IMG/VR virus record: IMGVR_UViG_3300031251_000016
Coordinates: 1-64,000 of that record
Strand: one strand, 5' to 3'
DNA length: 64,000 nt
Source: a virus
Below, in pieces: positions 1 through 6,937 of this stretch. Every line of letters starts with the position of its first letter. The first letter of the stretch is position 1. The notes under the pieces are model-generated. The model was not told the DNA's origin. It ran no database searches and saw nothing but the letters and a program-made list of their open reading frames with translations. Both the position numbers and the translations under genes were made by a program.

Positions 1-148
1 GCCCCTCGAGGGTGGCAACGTGCTCGAGCTGTTCGAGCGTGCGGCGAAGATCGGGGCCGACGCGGAGCTCGAAGCGCGTCTCAAGGCGCTCGAGGACCTC
101 CTGAAGAAGAGGGAGCAGTCGAGTGGCGGCGCCTGGAGCGGTCTCTAA
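1..148 (+). CDS. C-terminal end of an unknown protein (partial)
   Basis: An open frame enters from the left edge (first full codon at base 2) and stops with TAA at 146-148, giving about 48 residues. The tail is charged and likely helical, with AELEARLKALEDLLKKREQ. It lies directly upstream of small phage genes and the large terminase, so a small terminase or another early phage gene is possible. Too little is visible to assign a family. Confidence 0.45.
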   Translation, partial: PLEGGNVLELFERAAKIGADAELEARLKALEDLLKKREQSSGGAWSGL

Positions 149-368
149 GCGGCTTGAGGCGATCGAGGCGCGCGTCAAAGGTCTCGGCGCCACTACGCAG
201 CTGGATGACATTGTAGCGCAGCTCGACGCCGCTACCGCAGCCGCGAAGGATTGGGCTGCGGAGAGTGAGTGGATCCCGGTTTTCCCGGGCGAGCCTGAAT
301 CGCCTCTTTCCTGGCGAAACCCAGAGTTTGCAGCGGCTCTGGAGCGAATCAGTCGTATTGTGATTTAA
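123..368 (+). CDS. small hypothetical phage protein
   Basis: An 81-residue protein that starts at GTG after a GGGAGC ribosome-binding site and overlaps the end of the upstream gene by 26 bases. The N-terminal half is predicted coiled coil (KRLEAIEARVKGL...), and the C-terminal half is Trp/Pro rich. I do not recognise the family. The overlap suggests translational coupling with the upstream partial gene. No membrane segment or signal peptide is visible. Confidence 0.5.
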   Translation: MAAPGAVSKRLEAIEARVKGLGATTQLDDIVAQLDAATAAAKDWAAESEWIPVFPGEPESPLSWRNPEFAAALERISRIVI

Positions 369-373
369 CCGTA

Positions 374-402
374 TTGACCCCCGTCAAGCATGACTGTATA
401 GA
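374..402 (+). promoter_or_regulatory. sigma-70-like promoter
   Basis: TTGACC at 374-379, a 17-base spacer and TATAGA at 397-402. The ribbon-helix-helix gene starts at 438, which leaves a leader of about 30 bases. This is one of the best matches to the sigma-70 consensus in the window. Confidence 0.6.
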
Positions 403-437
403 GAGCGCGACGGTGCTCTTGGAAAGTAGGTGATGCG

Positions 438-656
438 ATGATGTTCGAGCCTCCCAGCAGACCGCCACGTCGGCGGCGGAGATCCCGGCCGGTGTACTCG
501 ACTTCGGTCCGACTCTCTCCTGAAGTCATTGACCGGATTGACTATGTTATAGAGAATGAATCTCGTGTGACCTCTCGTAGCGACGCAATCGGGCTTGCGC
601 TTGACCATTGGTTGACTCTGGCGGAGGCCGCAATCGCGCGGAAAAGGGCGAGCTAG
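438..656 (+). CDS. ribbon-helix-helix DNA-binding protein
   Basis: A 72-residue protein with a very basic N-terminus (PPRRRRRSRP) followed by a CopG/Arc-like ribbon-helix-helix: a short beta strand (YSTSVRLS), helix A (PEVIDRIDYVIE) and helix B (SRSDAIGLALDHWL). Such dimers bind operators through the beta ribbon, so it is probably a small phage repressor. No toxin gene is adjacent, so a toxin-antitoxin role is not supported. It has its own promoter upstream and a terminator downstream, making it a single-gene unit. Confidence 0.7.
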   Translation: MMFEPPSRPPRRRRRSRPVYSTSVRLSPEVIDRIDYVIENESRVTSRSDAIGLALDHWLTLAEAAIARKRAS

Positions 657-683
657 TTCGCACCCTCTGAGAAGTTTGGGGAA

Positions 684-716
684 GGCGGCGCTATGGCAGC
701 GGCGCCTTTTTCTTTT
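684..716 (+). terminator. rho-independent terminator
   Basis: The stem GGCGGCGCT / AGCGGCGCC (684-692 and 698-706) has one internal mismatch and a five-base loop. It is followed by TTTTTCTTTT. It ends the ribbon-helix-helix transcript. Confidence 0.65.
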
Positions 717-720
717 GGGC

Positions 721-749
721 TTGACAGCCGCCGACTGCAAAGCTAGCCC
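721..749 (+). promoter_or_regulatory. sigma-70-like promoter
   Basis: TTGACA at 721-726, a 17-base spacer and TAGCCC at 744-749. It is placed for a transcript that starts near 756, which favours the GTG at 780 as the start of the next gene. Confidence 0.5.
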
Positions 750-779
750 GTGAAGTCACTACGTTACAGAGGGACGCTA

Positions 780-983
780 GTGACTAAGCCAGCCAAAGCC
801 CGACGAGGCTTTGCCGCCATGAGTAAGGAAGCGCGCACGGAAATTGCGCGCAAAGGCGGCAAAAGCGTCCAACCTGAAAATCGCTCGTTCGCCCGCGATC
901 CCGAGCTTGCGCAGCGCGCCGGCAAGAAGGGCGGCACGAACCTCCACGCGAATAGGCGCAAGGAGGCCATCACATGGCCTTGA
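780..983 (+). CDS. KGG-repeat small basic protein
   Basis: A 67-residue basic protein with two KGG-type segments: GFAAMSKEARTEIARKGGK and a second one ending RAGKKGG. KGG (stress-induced, GsiB-like) segments occur in small bacterial proteins and phage genes of unclear function. The GTG at 780 was chosen because AGAGGGA lies just upstream and because a promoter -10 element overlaps the alternative GTG at 750. It overlaps the next gene by 10 bases. Confidence 0.6.
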   Translation: MTKPAKARRGFAAMSKEARTEIARKGGKSVQPENRSFARDPELAQRAGKKGGTNLHANRRKEAITWP

Positions 984-1390
984 ATTGGGAGGTAGACCGG
1001 GAGCTGCTGGAACAGCGCCGATCCCATGACGCCCTTAAGCAGCAAAAGAACGAGCCGGCGCTGCGCTACGACGCCGGCAAGCCGCGCTTCGATCTGCTCC
1101 CGAGCGACGCGCTTGAAGAAATCGCTGCGGTTTTCGCGCACGGCGCTGAGAAATACGGCGATAGCAACTGGCTCAACGGTGGAATGTCGTGGCGCCGCTG
1201 TCTCGGCTCGTTGTTGCGCCATGTGTTCGCCTGGGCGGCGGGGCGCGATCTCGACGACGGGCCGGGCGGCAGCGGCCTTCCGCACATGGCGCACGCTGCG
1301 GTCAACTGCATCTTTCTGCTCACCTACGCCAAGCGAAAGCTTGGCACGGACGATCGACTCAAGGAGAAGCCGAATGCAGTCAAAGCGTAG
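974..1390 (+). CDS. dATP/dGTP diphosphohydrolase N-terminal-domain protein
   Basis: A 138-residue protein matching the DUF5664 / dGTP_diPhyd_N family: LRYDAGKPRFDLLPSDALEE, then FAHGAEKYGDSNW, then RHVFAWAAGRDLDD and HAAVNCIFLL. Family members are all-alpha nucleotide hydrolases related to MazG that act on purine dNTPs in phage-infected cells. It is immediately followed, with a 17-base overlap, by a gene with the companion PF04447-type domain, so the two probably act together on the host dNTP pool. The assignment rests on motif memory. Confidence 0.72.
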   Translation: MALNWEVDRELLEQRRSHDALKQQKNEPALRYDAGKPRFDLLPSDALEEIAAVFAHGAEKYGDSNWLNGGMSWRRCLGSLLRHVFAWAAGRDLDDGPGGSGLPHMAHAAVNCIFLLTYAKRKLGTDDRLKEKPNAVKA

Positions 1391-1904
1391 CAGCTTCATG
1401 GAGGCTTGCCTCAACACGGCCACGGGCTTCGTCATTTCCTACCTTGCCGGCTGGCTCGTCTTCCCGCTGTTTGGCTTCGACTGGACGCCGGGCAAAGGCC
1501 TGGCGCTGACGCTGATCTTCACCGGTATCTCGATCGTGCGCTCCTACATCTGGCGGCGCATTTTCAATCGCAAGCACAAGTTCGCGAAGTTCGATCTTGT
1601 CGCGCATCTCGGGCGGCAGCGTGCGTTCTCGGAGCACACCTTCGGTCCGGGCATGCGAACGAAGGGCCTCATCGCGCACATCCGCAAGGAGCTTGACGAG
1701 ATCGAGCGCGCGCCGTTCGACCTGGAAGAGTGGATCGACGTCGTCATCCTGGCTTTCGATGGCGCGTGGCGTGCGGGGCACTCGCCCGTCGACATCGTGG
1801 CGGTGCTGGCGCTCAAGCAGAGCAAGAACGAACGTCGCAGATGGCCGGACTGGCGCGCGGTGGGCCAGGATCAGGCGATTGAGCACATTAGTCCCGCTGC
1901 GTGA
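1374..1904 (+). CDS. membrane-anchored dATP/dGTP pyrophosphohydrolase (DUF7220 + PF04447-like)
   Basis: A 176-residue protein with two parts. Residues 1-65 hold two hydrophobic helices (TGFVISYLAGWLVFPLF and GLALTLIFTGISIVRSY), as in DUF7220. Residues 80-165 match the PF04447 dATP/dGTP pyrophosphohydrolase, with GLIAHIRKELDEIE, LEEWIDVVILAFDGAW and LKQSKNERRRWPDW. Conserved acidic residues (E in KELDEIE, E/D in EEWID) would bind metal. The start at 1374 has AAGGAG upstream. MazZ of diaminopurine phages belongs to this family, but no purZ is seen in this window. Confidence 0.75.
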   Translation: MQSKRSSFMEACLNTATGFVISYLAGWLVFPLFGFDWTPGKGLALTLIFTGISIVRSYIWRRIFNRKHKFAKFDLVAHLGRQRAFSEHTFGPGMRTKGLIAHIRKELDEIERAPFDLEEWIDVVILAFDGAWRAGHSPVDIVAVLALKQSKNERRRWPDWRAVGQDQAIEHISPAA

Positions 1905-4696
1905 ACGCCGACGCCGTCCAAGCCCGCATCCGGTGGCTGCGCCAGGCGCGCGCGGCGCAGATCCCACCTGAGCATGAGTCGTGGTGGACTTACATCGCCT
2001 ACACACCCGGAAGGGGCTATGGAAAAACGAGGCTATCGGCGGAGGACTGCGCTTGGTATGCGATGACGCATCGGCGCGAGATCGTCCACGTCGTCTGCCC
2101 GACGAGTGACGACCTGCGCAAGGTCTATTTCGAGGGCCCGTCGGGGCTGCTGAATTGCCTGCCGCCAAGCGCGATCGTCAAATACAACAAGACGCCCTAT
2201 CCCGAACTCGTCACGACGACCGGCACGAAGATTCTTGGCTTCGGCGCTGAGAAGCCGGATCGCCTGCGCGGCCCCCAATGTCATCGGGCGTACTGCTTGG
2301 TCGGAGAGACGCTCGTCTTAATGGCGGACGGCTCTGAGAAGCCCATACGAGACGTAGAAGTCGGCGATCACGTAGTTACGCGCGCCGGATCGAAGATGGT
2401 CACTGCGGCGTGCATGACGAGAAAGCGGGCCACAACGCTGAAAGTGACTTGTTTTGGAGGACGAGCCATTGAAGGAACCCCCGAACATGAGCTATACGTA
2501 GTCAACGCGGGTTGGACCCCGCTGGGCGAGCTCAAACCGGGGGACAGGCTATGTGCGATAGGTGCGTCGAATTTGGCGGCAGGCGCTACCATCGCAGAAG
2601 CGATGGCTACTTCGTTCATGAAGGGTCGAGCCGCACCCGGCCGCGCGTTCGGCGTTATCTGCACAGGGACGTGTGGGCCGAGGAGAACGGCGAGATTCCT
2701 AAAGGATTTCACATCCACCATCGCGACGAGGACCGCGGGCACAACGCAATCGACAATCTTTTCCTCATGCCGCACGGCGATCACGCGCGCCACCACCGTC
2801 TTGGCAAAGAAAGCCCTACGTCCGTTTCGAACGGGCGAGCGGTCATGGAAGCGTTCTGGAGTCGGGCCGAGTGGAAGACCGCCAAGTGCATCGTTTGCGG
2901 AGCCGAGTTTCAATCTCGTGCTTTGGTTCCGTCAAAATTTTGTTCCGTCAAATGCAGCAGCGAATGGCACGAGCCGCGCTACGTTCCCGAAAGAAAGACT
3001 TGTGCATGCTGCGGTGCGTCTTTTGTTGCCAAAAAGCGCGCTCAGAGATTCTGCTCTAGGGCGTGCAACAGTCGTGCGAATGGCAAGGGTAGCCAAGGGG
3101 CGCGCGTCGTGTGCTGCGCAGAGTGCGGGTCCTGCTTCCCGTCAAACCGGAAAAACGCGCGGTTTTGCGGTCGAGAATGCGCCTTGGCTTACCACGACCG
3201 TAGTCGCGAGCGTCGAACCTTCGCCGACTTGTAAACCAGTCTACGATTTGACTGTTGCCGACGCGCACGAGTTTTTTGCGAACGGCATGCTGACGCACAA
3301 CTGCGACGAATTGGCGGCCTGGCAGTATGCCGAGACGTGGGATCAGCTTCTCTTCGGCTTGCGCCTCGGCAAGCACCCGCGCGCCATTATCACGACGACG
3401 CCGCGGCCGACGCCTCTGGTGCTGTCGATCCTCAAGGACAAGGGCACGCTTAAGATCACGGGCTCGACCTTCGACAACGCGGCCAACCTATCGGCGAAGA
3501 CGCTCGAGAAGCTCAAGGAGAAGTACGAGGGCACGCGCCTCGGCCGGCAGGAGCTGCGCGGCGAGGTCCTCGACGACGTGCCGGGCGCGCTCTGGACGCG
3601 CGACATGGTCGACGCGGCGCGGGCTCCGGTCGTTATTCCCGACTTCACGCGCATCGTAGTCGCGATCGACCCGTCAGGCGTGCGCAACGAGAGCGACACG
3701 GGATCCGATGAGGTCGGTATCGTCGTCGCGGCGAAGGGCGTGGATGGCCGCGGGTATGTGCTGTTCGACGGCTCCTGCAGGATGTCGCCGCTGGGCTGGG
3801 GGCGCCGCGCCGTCGAGCTTTACCGGCGCTTCGGGGCCGACCGGATCATCGGCGAGCGTAACTTCGGCGGCGCGATGGTCGAGGCCGTCATTCTGAGCAT
3901 TGACGACAATGTGCCCTACAAGGAGGTCACGGCCAGCCGCGGCAAGGTGCAGCGCGCCGAGCCGGTCGCAGCGCTCTACGAGCAGGGAAAAATCTCGCAT
4001 GTCGGCGACCTCGACGTGCTCGAGGATCAGATGTGCTGCATAACCTCGGCCGGCTATCTGGGCGAAGGCTCGCCCGATCGGGTCGACGCGTGTTTCGTTG
4101 CCGGAACGCTGGTTGAGACGGCAAGAGGAAGCGTGCCGATTGAGTGCGTGACGACGAAAGACTTTGTGCTTACTCGTCAAGGATTTAGACGCGTGACGTG
4201 GGCAGGCCGAACGGGGGTGAGAGAAACCGTTGTCACGACATTTGAGGATGGAAGAGAGCTAACGTCCACACCAGAGCATCCTGTCTGGACGGGTAGCGAC
4301 TTCACTGCTATAGCGGCTACGGCAGTTGGAGAGTCGTTATGGTCGCTGACCGCGAGAAGCGATACTTTGTCGACGCTATTTGCCCGGCTTGTGGAGGCGC
4401 GTTTAGGCAGAAAAAATGGGGAGACCGCTCCGAGGCTTGTTCCCGTAAGTGTGCTTGGGCGCTCCGCAGGGCGCGTCGAGCCTGTCTATAATCTGCATGT
4501 TGACGGCCCCCATGAATTCTTCGCGAACGGCTTCCTCGTGCATAATTGCGTCTGGGCGCTAACTGATCTGTTTCTCGGCGAGGATTTTGGCGGCTTTCTC
4601 GGCCACTACCGCGTTGAGTCTGAGAAGCGGCAGGCCGAAGTCGCTGCGAAGAAGGCGCCGGTCGCCGCGGGCTGGCTGCCGCCAAAGGTGGCTTGA
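1901..4696 (+). CDS. terL: terminase large subunit with two inteins
   Basis: This is the phage packaging motor ATPase and nuclease. The 931-codon frame starts with GTG overlapping the previous stop. Removing two inteins (residues 132-467 of 336 aa, and 731-882 of 152 aa) leaves a 443-residue protein, normal for TerL. The N-extein has Walker A GRGYGKTR. The Walker B region RGPQCHRAY / CDELAAW is interrupted by intein 1, one residue before Asp-Glu. The RNase H-like nuclease part has VAIDPSG, and SPDRVDA / CVWALTDLF is interrupted by intein 2. Both inserts therefore sit in catalytic motifs, and splicing should be essential for packaging. Confidence 0.93.
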   Translation: MNADAVQARIRWLRQARAAQIPPEHESWWTYIAYTPGRGYGKTRLSAEDCAWYAMTHRREIVHVVCPTSDDLRKVYFEGPSGLLNCLPPSAIVKYNKTPYPELVTTTGTKILGFGAEKPDRLRGPQCHRAYCLVGETLVLMADGSEKPIRDVEVGDHVVTRAGSKMVTAACMTRKRATTLKVTCFGGRAIEGTPEHELYVVNAGWTPLGELKPGDRLCAIGASNLAAGATIAEAMATSFMKGRAAPGRAFGVICTGTCGPRRTARFLKDFTSTIATRTAGTTQSTIFSSCRTAITRATTVLAKKALRPFRTGERSWKRSGVGPSGRPPSASFAEPSFNLVLWFRQNFVPSNAAANGTSRATFPKERLVHAAVRLLLPKSALRDSALGRATVVRMARVAKGRASCAAQSAGPASRQTGKTRGFAVENAPWLTTTVVASVEPSPTCKPVYDLTVADAHEFFANGMLTHNCDELAAWQYAETWDQLLFGLRLGKHPRAIITTTPRPTPLVLSILKDKGTLKITGSTFDNAANLSAKTLEKLKEKYEGTRLGRQELRGEVLDDVPGALWTRDMVDAARAPVVIPDFTRIVVAIDPSGVRNESDTGSDEVGIVVAAKGVDGRGYVLFDGSCRMSPLGWGRRAVELYRRFGADRIIGERNFGGAMVEAVILSIDDNVPYKEVTASRGKVQRAEPVAALYEQGKISHVGDLDVLEDQMCCITSAGYLGEGSPDRVDACFVAGTLVETARGSVPIECVTTKDFVLTRQGFRRVTWAGRTGVRETVVTTFEDGRELTSTPEHPVWTGSDFTAIAATAVGESLWSLTARSDTLSTLFARLVEARLGRKNGETAPRLVPVSVLGRSAGRVEPVYNLHVDGPHEFFANGFLVHNCVWALTDLFLGEDFGGFLGHYRVESEKRQAEVAAKKAPVAAGWLPPKVA
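2294..3301 (+). other. intein 1 in TerL Walker B site
   Basis: A 336-residue intein. Block A is CLVGETLVLMADGSEKPI, block B is GTPEHELYV (TxxH), block F is VYDLTVADAHEFFANG and block G is MLTHN, followed by Cys as the +1 residue. All four blocks are in the terminase frame. The roughly 230 codons between B and F in that frame show no endonuclease motif and look like low-complexity Ala/Arg/Ser/Thr sequence, because the DNA there encodes an HNH protein in another frame. Confidence 0.93.
2551..3234 (+). CDS. HNH homing endonuclease nested out of frame inside intein 1
   Basis: A 227-residue HNH endonuclease read in a frame whose codons begin at the third base of terminase codons. The HNH core is HIHHRDEDRGHNAIDNLFLM followed by HGDHARHH. 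It is followed by three zinc ribbons of pattern CxxC-x13-14-CxxxC (starting CIVCG, CACCG and CAECG). The start at 2551 follows CCGGGGGACAGG, a weak ribosome-binding site; the frame itself opens upstream of 2512. The stop at 3232-3234 lies just before intein block F. Expression would need internal initiation. It probably mediates homing of the intein or its own gene. Confidence 0.85.
   Translation: MCDRCVEFGGRRYHRRSDGYFVHEGSSRTRPRVRRYLHRDVWAEENGEIPKGFHIHHRDEDRGHNAIDNLFLMPHGDHARHHRLGKESPTSVSNGRAVMEAFWSRAEWKTAKCIVCGAEFQSRALVPSKFCSVKCSSEWHEPRYVPERKTCACCGASFVAKKRAQRFCSRACNSRANGKGSQGARVVCCAECGSCFPSNRKNARFCGRECALAYHDRSRERRTFADL
4091..4546 (+). other. intein 2 (mini-intein) in TerL nuclease motif
   Basis: A 152-residue intein. 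Block A is CFVAGTLVETARGSVPI, block B is STPEHPVW, block F is VYNLHVDGPHEFFANG and block G is FLVHN, with Cys as +1. Blocks F and G closely resemble those of intein 1 (DAHEFFANG versus GPHEFFANG), so the two may be related. It interrupts SPDRVDA / CVWALTD, the RNase H-fold metal site. The short linker carries an out-of-frame zinc-finger remnant. Confidence 0.92.
4297..4491 (+). pseudogene. out-of-frame zinc-finger remnant of an HNH gene inside intein 2
   Basis: In the same relative frame as the HNH gene of intein 1, this stretch is open from 4297, with an ATG at 4339, to TAA at 4489-4491. It encodes CPACGGAFRQKK then CSRKC, a CxxC-x15-CxxxC zinc ribbon like the three in the intein 1 nuclease. 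It stops at the 5' edge of block F, at the same relative place as the nested gene in intein 1. No HNH core remains. I infer it is the 3' remnant of a nested endonuclease gene. The short length leaves some chance of coincidence. Confidence 0.6.
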
Positions 4697-4721
4697 CTAT
4701 AACTACGGTCTTGGTTATGCA
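4693..4721 (+). promoter_or_regulatory. sigma-70-like promoter
   Basis: TTGACT at 4693-4698, a 17-base spacer and TATGCA at 4716-4721. It overlaps the terminase stop codon and lies 28 bases before the next ATG. Confidence 0.55.
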
Positions 4722-4749
4722 GTAGCTACCCAAGCCTGGAGGTTAAGCT

Positions 4750-4992
4750 ATGAAAGCGACTACCCTCGCCCTCGTTTTTGTTTTTGCCCTCACTCCCGCC
4801 CTCGCCCTTGACGCCGCGCCGACGGCGGAGGCCCCCCTCTACGACCCATGTCAAGTCGCGACGACCGCAGCCGACCTCGCCGACTCCTTCACGCTCAACA
4901 ATCCAGCTAACGACATAAAGGTGATGGCGGACCTTGCTCACGACACGCGCGACATTATCTGCGCGAGGCGCCCCGTCCCCGCGGCGAAGTAA
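4750..4992 (+). CDS. small secreted protein
   Basis: An 80-residue protein with a Sec signal peptide: MKATT, a hydrophobic core (LALVFVFALTPALA) and a likely cleavage after ALA. The mature part is about 60 residues with two Cys that could pair. The ribosome-binding site CTGGAGG lies upstream. It has its own promoter directly after the terminase. The family is not recognised; a periplasmic role in the lysogen or in lysis is possible. Confidence 0.65.
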   Translation: MKATTLALVFVFALTPALALDAAPTAEAPLYDPCQVATTAADLADSFTLNNPANDIKVMADLAHDTRDIICARRPVPAAK

Positions 4993-4997
4993 GATAA

Positions 4998-6125
4998 ATG
5001 ACCAGTCCCGACATATCCCGCGCCGCGCTTGAGCGGTTGGCTGCGACAAGGAGAAACTTCAATTTCGGCAGCGCCGCTGATCTAGTCCTCGCCCTCCGCG
5101 ACGCGCTAGATGCTGCGGAGCGGGAACGCGACGAGCTTATTGACGAGAACTCGGACTTGAAAAATGCGCCCTGGCCAGAATGGGCTGAGCGCATGAAACA
5201 CGCGATACGTGAGGAGACGGGATACGATGGATATGACGACGTATCCAACGGTATTGATCTCCCCAAAGAACTCGATGAGATGATTTCTGAGTTGCGGGAG
5301 AAACGCAAAGCTGCTGAGCGGGAGCGGGATAACTGGAAGGCTCACGCCATTTCGCGCGGGAAGCGTCTGCGCAAAACTCGCGACAAGTTCATAAACATCA
5401 AAGATGAACTGTGCGACGATGGCGACCGGGTTTATTTCGGCAGCACAAACCACGCTGATATGTTCAAGGACGACGTCGAATGGCTTGATGCTTTCGCGTG
5501 GAACAAGATTATGGGCGAGCCCGAAGATTGGGATTTGCTCGGGGCGCTTGATAAGTTTCGATCCGCGCTAGACGCCGAGCGGAAGAAAGTAGCAGAGGAA
5601 GCCGAAAAGCTGCGATTGGCGCGAGAGCACATTGAGCTGAAGTGCAGAGAACGAGACGCCGCCCGCGAGGAAAATGCGAGGCTGAGAGAGGCGGCGCAAA
5701 ATCTTTTACGGGATGTTGATCGGGGGTGGACGCTTGGTCCTCCGATGGACGCCCTCCGCGCCGCCCTCACACCCGCGGATCCGAGTGATCTTGCGGAAAA
5801 AGACTATGGAACGCCGATTTTTGACGCTGTATGGGAAGCGATAAAGCGCTGGGACTTAGATCGCGGGGATTATCCAGGCGCGGCAAACAGGCGCTCTAGC
5901 TATGCGGGCGCGACTGGCACGGACGTTCAAGCCATTCTCAACGTCGTGAATCCGTTTGTCACCGCCGCCCGCGCCGCAGGCCGGAGGGAAGGGCTGAGAG
6001 ATGCAATTGCGGAGCTTAGACAAGTCCGCGAGGATTTCAGCGGCGATGGAGGTTGTTATCGAAACGGCGTGACGGACGCAATTGACGCCATCCTCGCCCT
6101 CGCCGACCAGGAGCCAAAGCCATGA
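4998..6125 (+). CDS. coiled-coil phage protein
   Basis: A 375-residue acidic protein with long coiled-coil stretches (ALDAAERERDELIDENSDL, KRKAAERERDNW, EKLRLAREHIELKCRERDAA). The C-terminus ends LADQEPKP, and the next gene ends with the similar REEPKP, which suggests recombination among these genes. Similar mosaic proteins are common in phages of Rhizobiales, with no known function. It overlaps the next gene by 4 bases (ATGA). Confidence 0.65.
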   Translation: MTSPDISRAALERLAATRRNFNFGSAADLVLALRDALDAAERERDELIDENSDLKNAPWPEWAERMKHAIREETGYDGYDDVSNGIDLPKELDEMISELREKRKAAERERDNWKAHAISRGKRLRKTRDKFINIKDELCDDGDRVYFGSTNHADMFKDDVEWLDAFAWNKIMGEPEDWDLLGALDKFRSALDAERKKVAEEAEKLRLAREHIELKCRERDAAREENARLREAAQNLLRDVDRGWTLGPPMDALRAALTPADPSDLAEKDYGTPIFDAVWEAIKRWDLDRGDYPGAANRRSSYAGATGTDVQAILNVVNPFVTAARAAGRREGLRDAIAELRQVREDFSGDGGCYRNGVTDAIDAILALADQEPKP

Positions 6126-6718
6126 TTACAACCACGCTCAATCGTATCCGCGCGCATCATCCTTGCTCCGATGGATGGGAAAAACTGCTCGCCGGCCTTG
6201 GCAAAACGGAAGCCGATGACGATCCGCTCCCTTATGCGCTCATCGTCGAAATCAACGGAATAAGTGACGCGCTATGGGCATGTCGAGCCGAGCCGCAGCA
6301 CGCGAAGGAATGGCGGTTGTTTGCCGTCTGGTGCGCGCGACAGGTCGAGCACTTGATGAGGGACGAGCGGTCGAAGGTGGCGCTCGTCGTCGCCGAACGA
6401 TATGCGAATGGAGCGGCGAGCGACAAAGAACTGGTCGCCGCATGGGCCGCCGCAGAGGCCGCCGCAGAGGCCGCCGCATGGGACGAAAGGGTCGCCGCAA
6501 GGGACGCAAGGGTCGCCGCAAGGGACGCAAGGGCCGCCGCAAGGGCCGCCGCATGGGACGCATGGGCCGCCGCAAGGGACGCCGCATGGGACGCCGCATG
6601 GGACGCCGCAGGGGACGCCGCAAGGGACGCCGCATGGGCCGCCGCATGGGCCGCCGCAAGGGGCGCCCAGTGTGAAAAATTCTTGGATGTTGTCGGACGT
6701 GAGGAGCCCAAGCCATGA
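6122..6718 (+). CDS. protein with Ala/Asp/Trp-rich repeat tail
   Basis: A 198-residue protein. Residues 1-105 look globular (HHPCSDGWEKLLAGL, ISDALWACRAEPQHAKEWRLFAVWCARQVEHL). Residues 106-180 are repeats of the form AAxDA/AAWDA that probably form an amphipathic helix. Proteins with an uncharacterised head and an AAWDAAWAAARDAA tail recur in phages. The repeats come from a short GC-rich DNA unit (GGGACGCCGCA). The many reverse-strand open frames across this stretch are its shadow. Confidence 0.6.
   Translation: MITTTLNRIRAHHPCSDGWEKLLAGLGKTEADDDPLPYALIVEINGISDALWACRAEPQHAKEWRLFAVWCARQVEHLMRDERSKVALVVAERYANGAASDKELVAAWAAAEAAAEAAAWDERVAARDARVAARDARAAARAAAWDAWAAARDAAWDAAWDAAGDAARDAAWAAAWAAARGAQCEKFLDVVGREEPKP
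6445..6665 (+). repeat. degenerate tandem repeat, units of about 12-15 bases
   Basis: Repeats of GCCGCAAGGGACGC / GCCGCATGGGACGC type inside the coding region of the previous gene. They are coding repeats that can expand or contract in frame. They are not CRISPR-like, since they have no spacers. Confidence 0.7.
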
Positions 6719-6936
6719 CGCCAGAGCAGCTTTTAGAGGCGATGAAACGTGCAATTTCCGGCGACTACAGCGGTCCGCTTGATGATTGGGACGATGAAGC
6801 CCGAGCTGCGCTCGCTGTGGCGCTGGAGGCTGCGGAGAAGGTGGCTGACGTTCATTTTGCCGCCGGCGCTCAGCGGCATGAGATCGCCGCCGCCATCCGC
6901 GCCCTTGTGCCCGTGCGCAAAGAGGGAGGGGAGTGA
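6715..6936 (+). CDS. small hypothetical protein
   Basis: A 73-residue acidic helical protein (MTPEQLLEAMKRAISGDYSG...). The start overlaps the upstream stop (ATGA). The central WDDEARAALAVALEAAEKVADV suggests an amphipathic helix. It recalls small helper proteins in phage early regions, but I do not recognise a family. Confidence 0.55.
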   Translation: MTPEQLLEAMKRAISGDYSGPLDDWDDEARAALAVALEAAEKVADVHFAAGAQRHEIAAAIRALVPVRKEGGE

Positions 6937-6937
6937 G

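Noticed and set aside
438-656. Antitoxin of a toxin-antitoxin pair
   Set aside because: No toxin-like gene is adjacent; the gene is a single unit with its own promoter and terminator.
4091-4546. Second intein with in-frame endonuclease
   Set aside because: At 152 residues the in-frame linker is too short and has no LAGLIDADG or HNH motif; only an out-of-frame fragment is present.
6445-6665. CRISPR-like or iteron repeat
   Set aside because: Short degenerate coding repeats without spacers.
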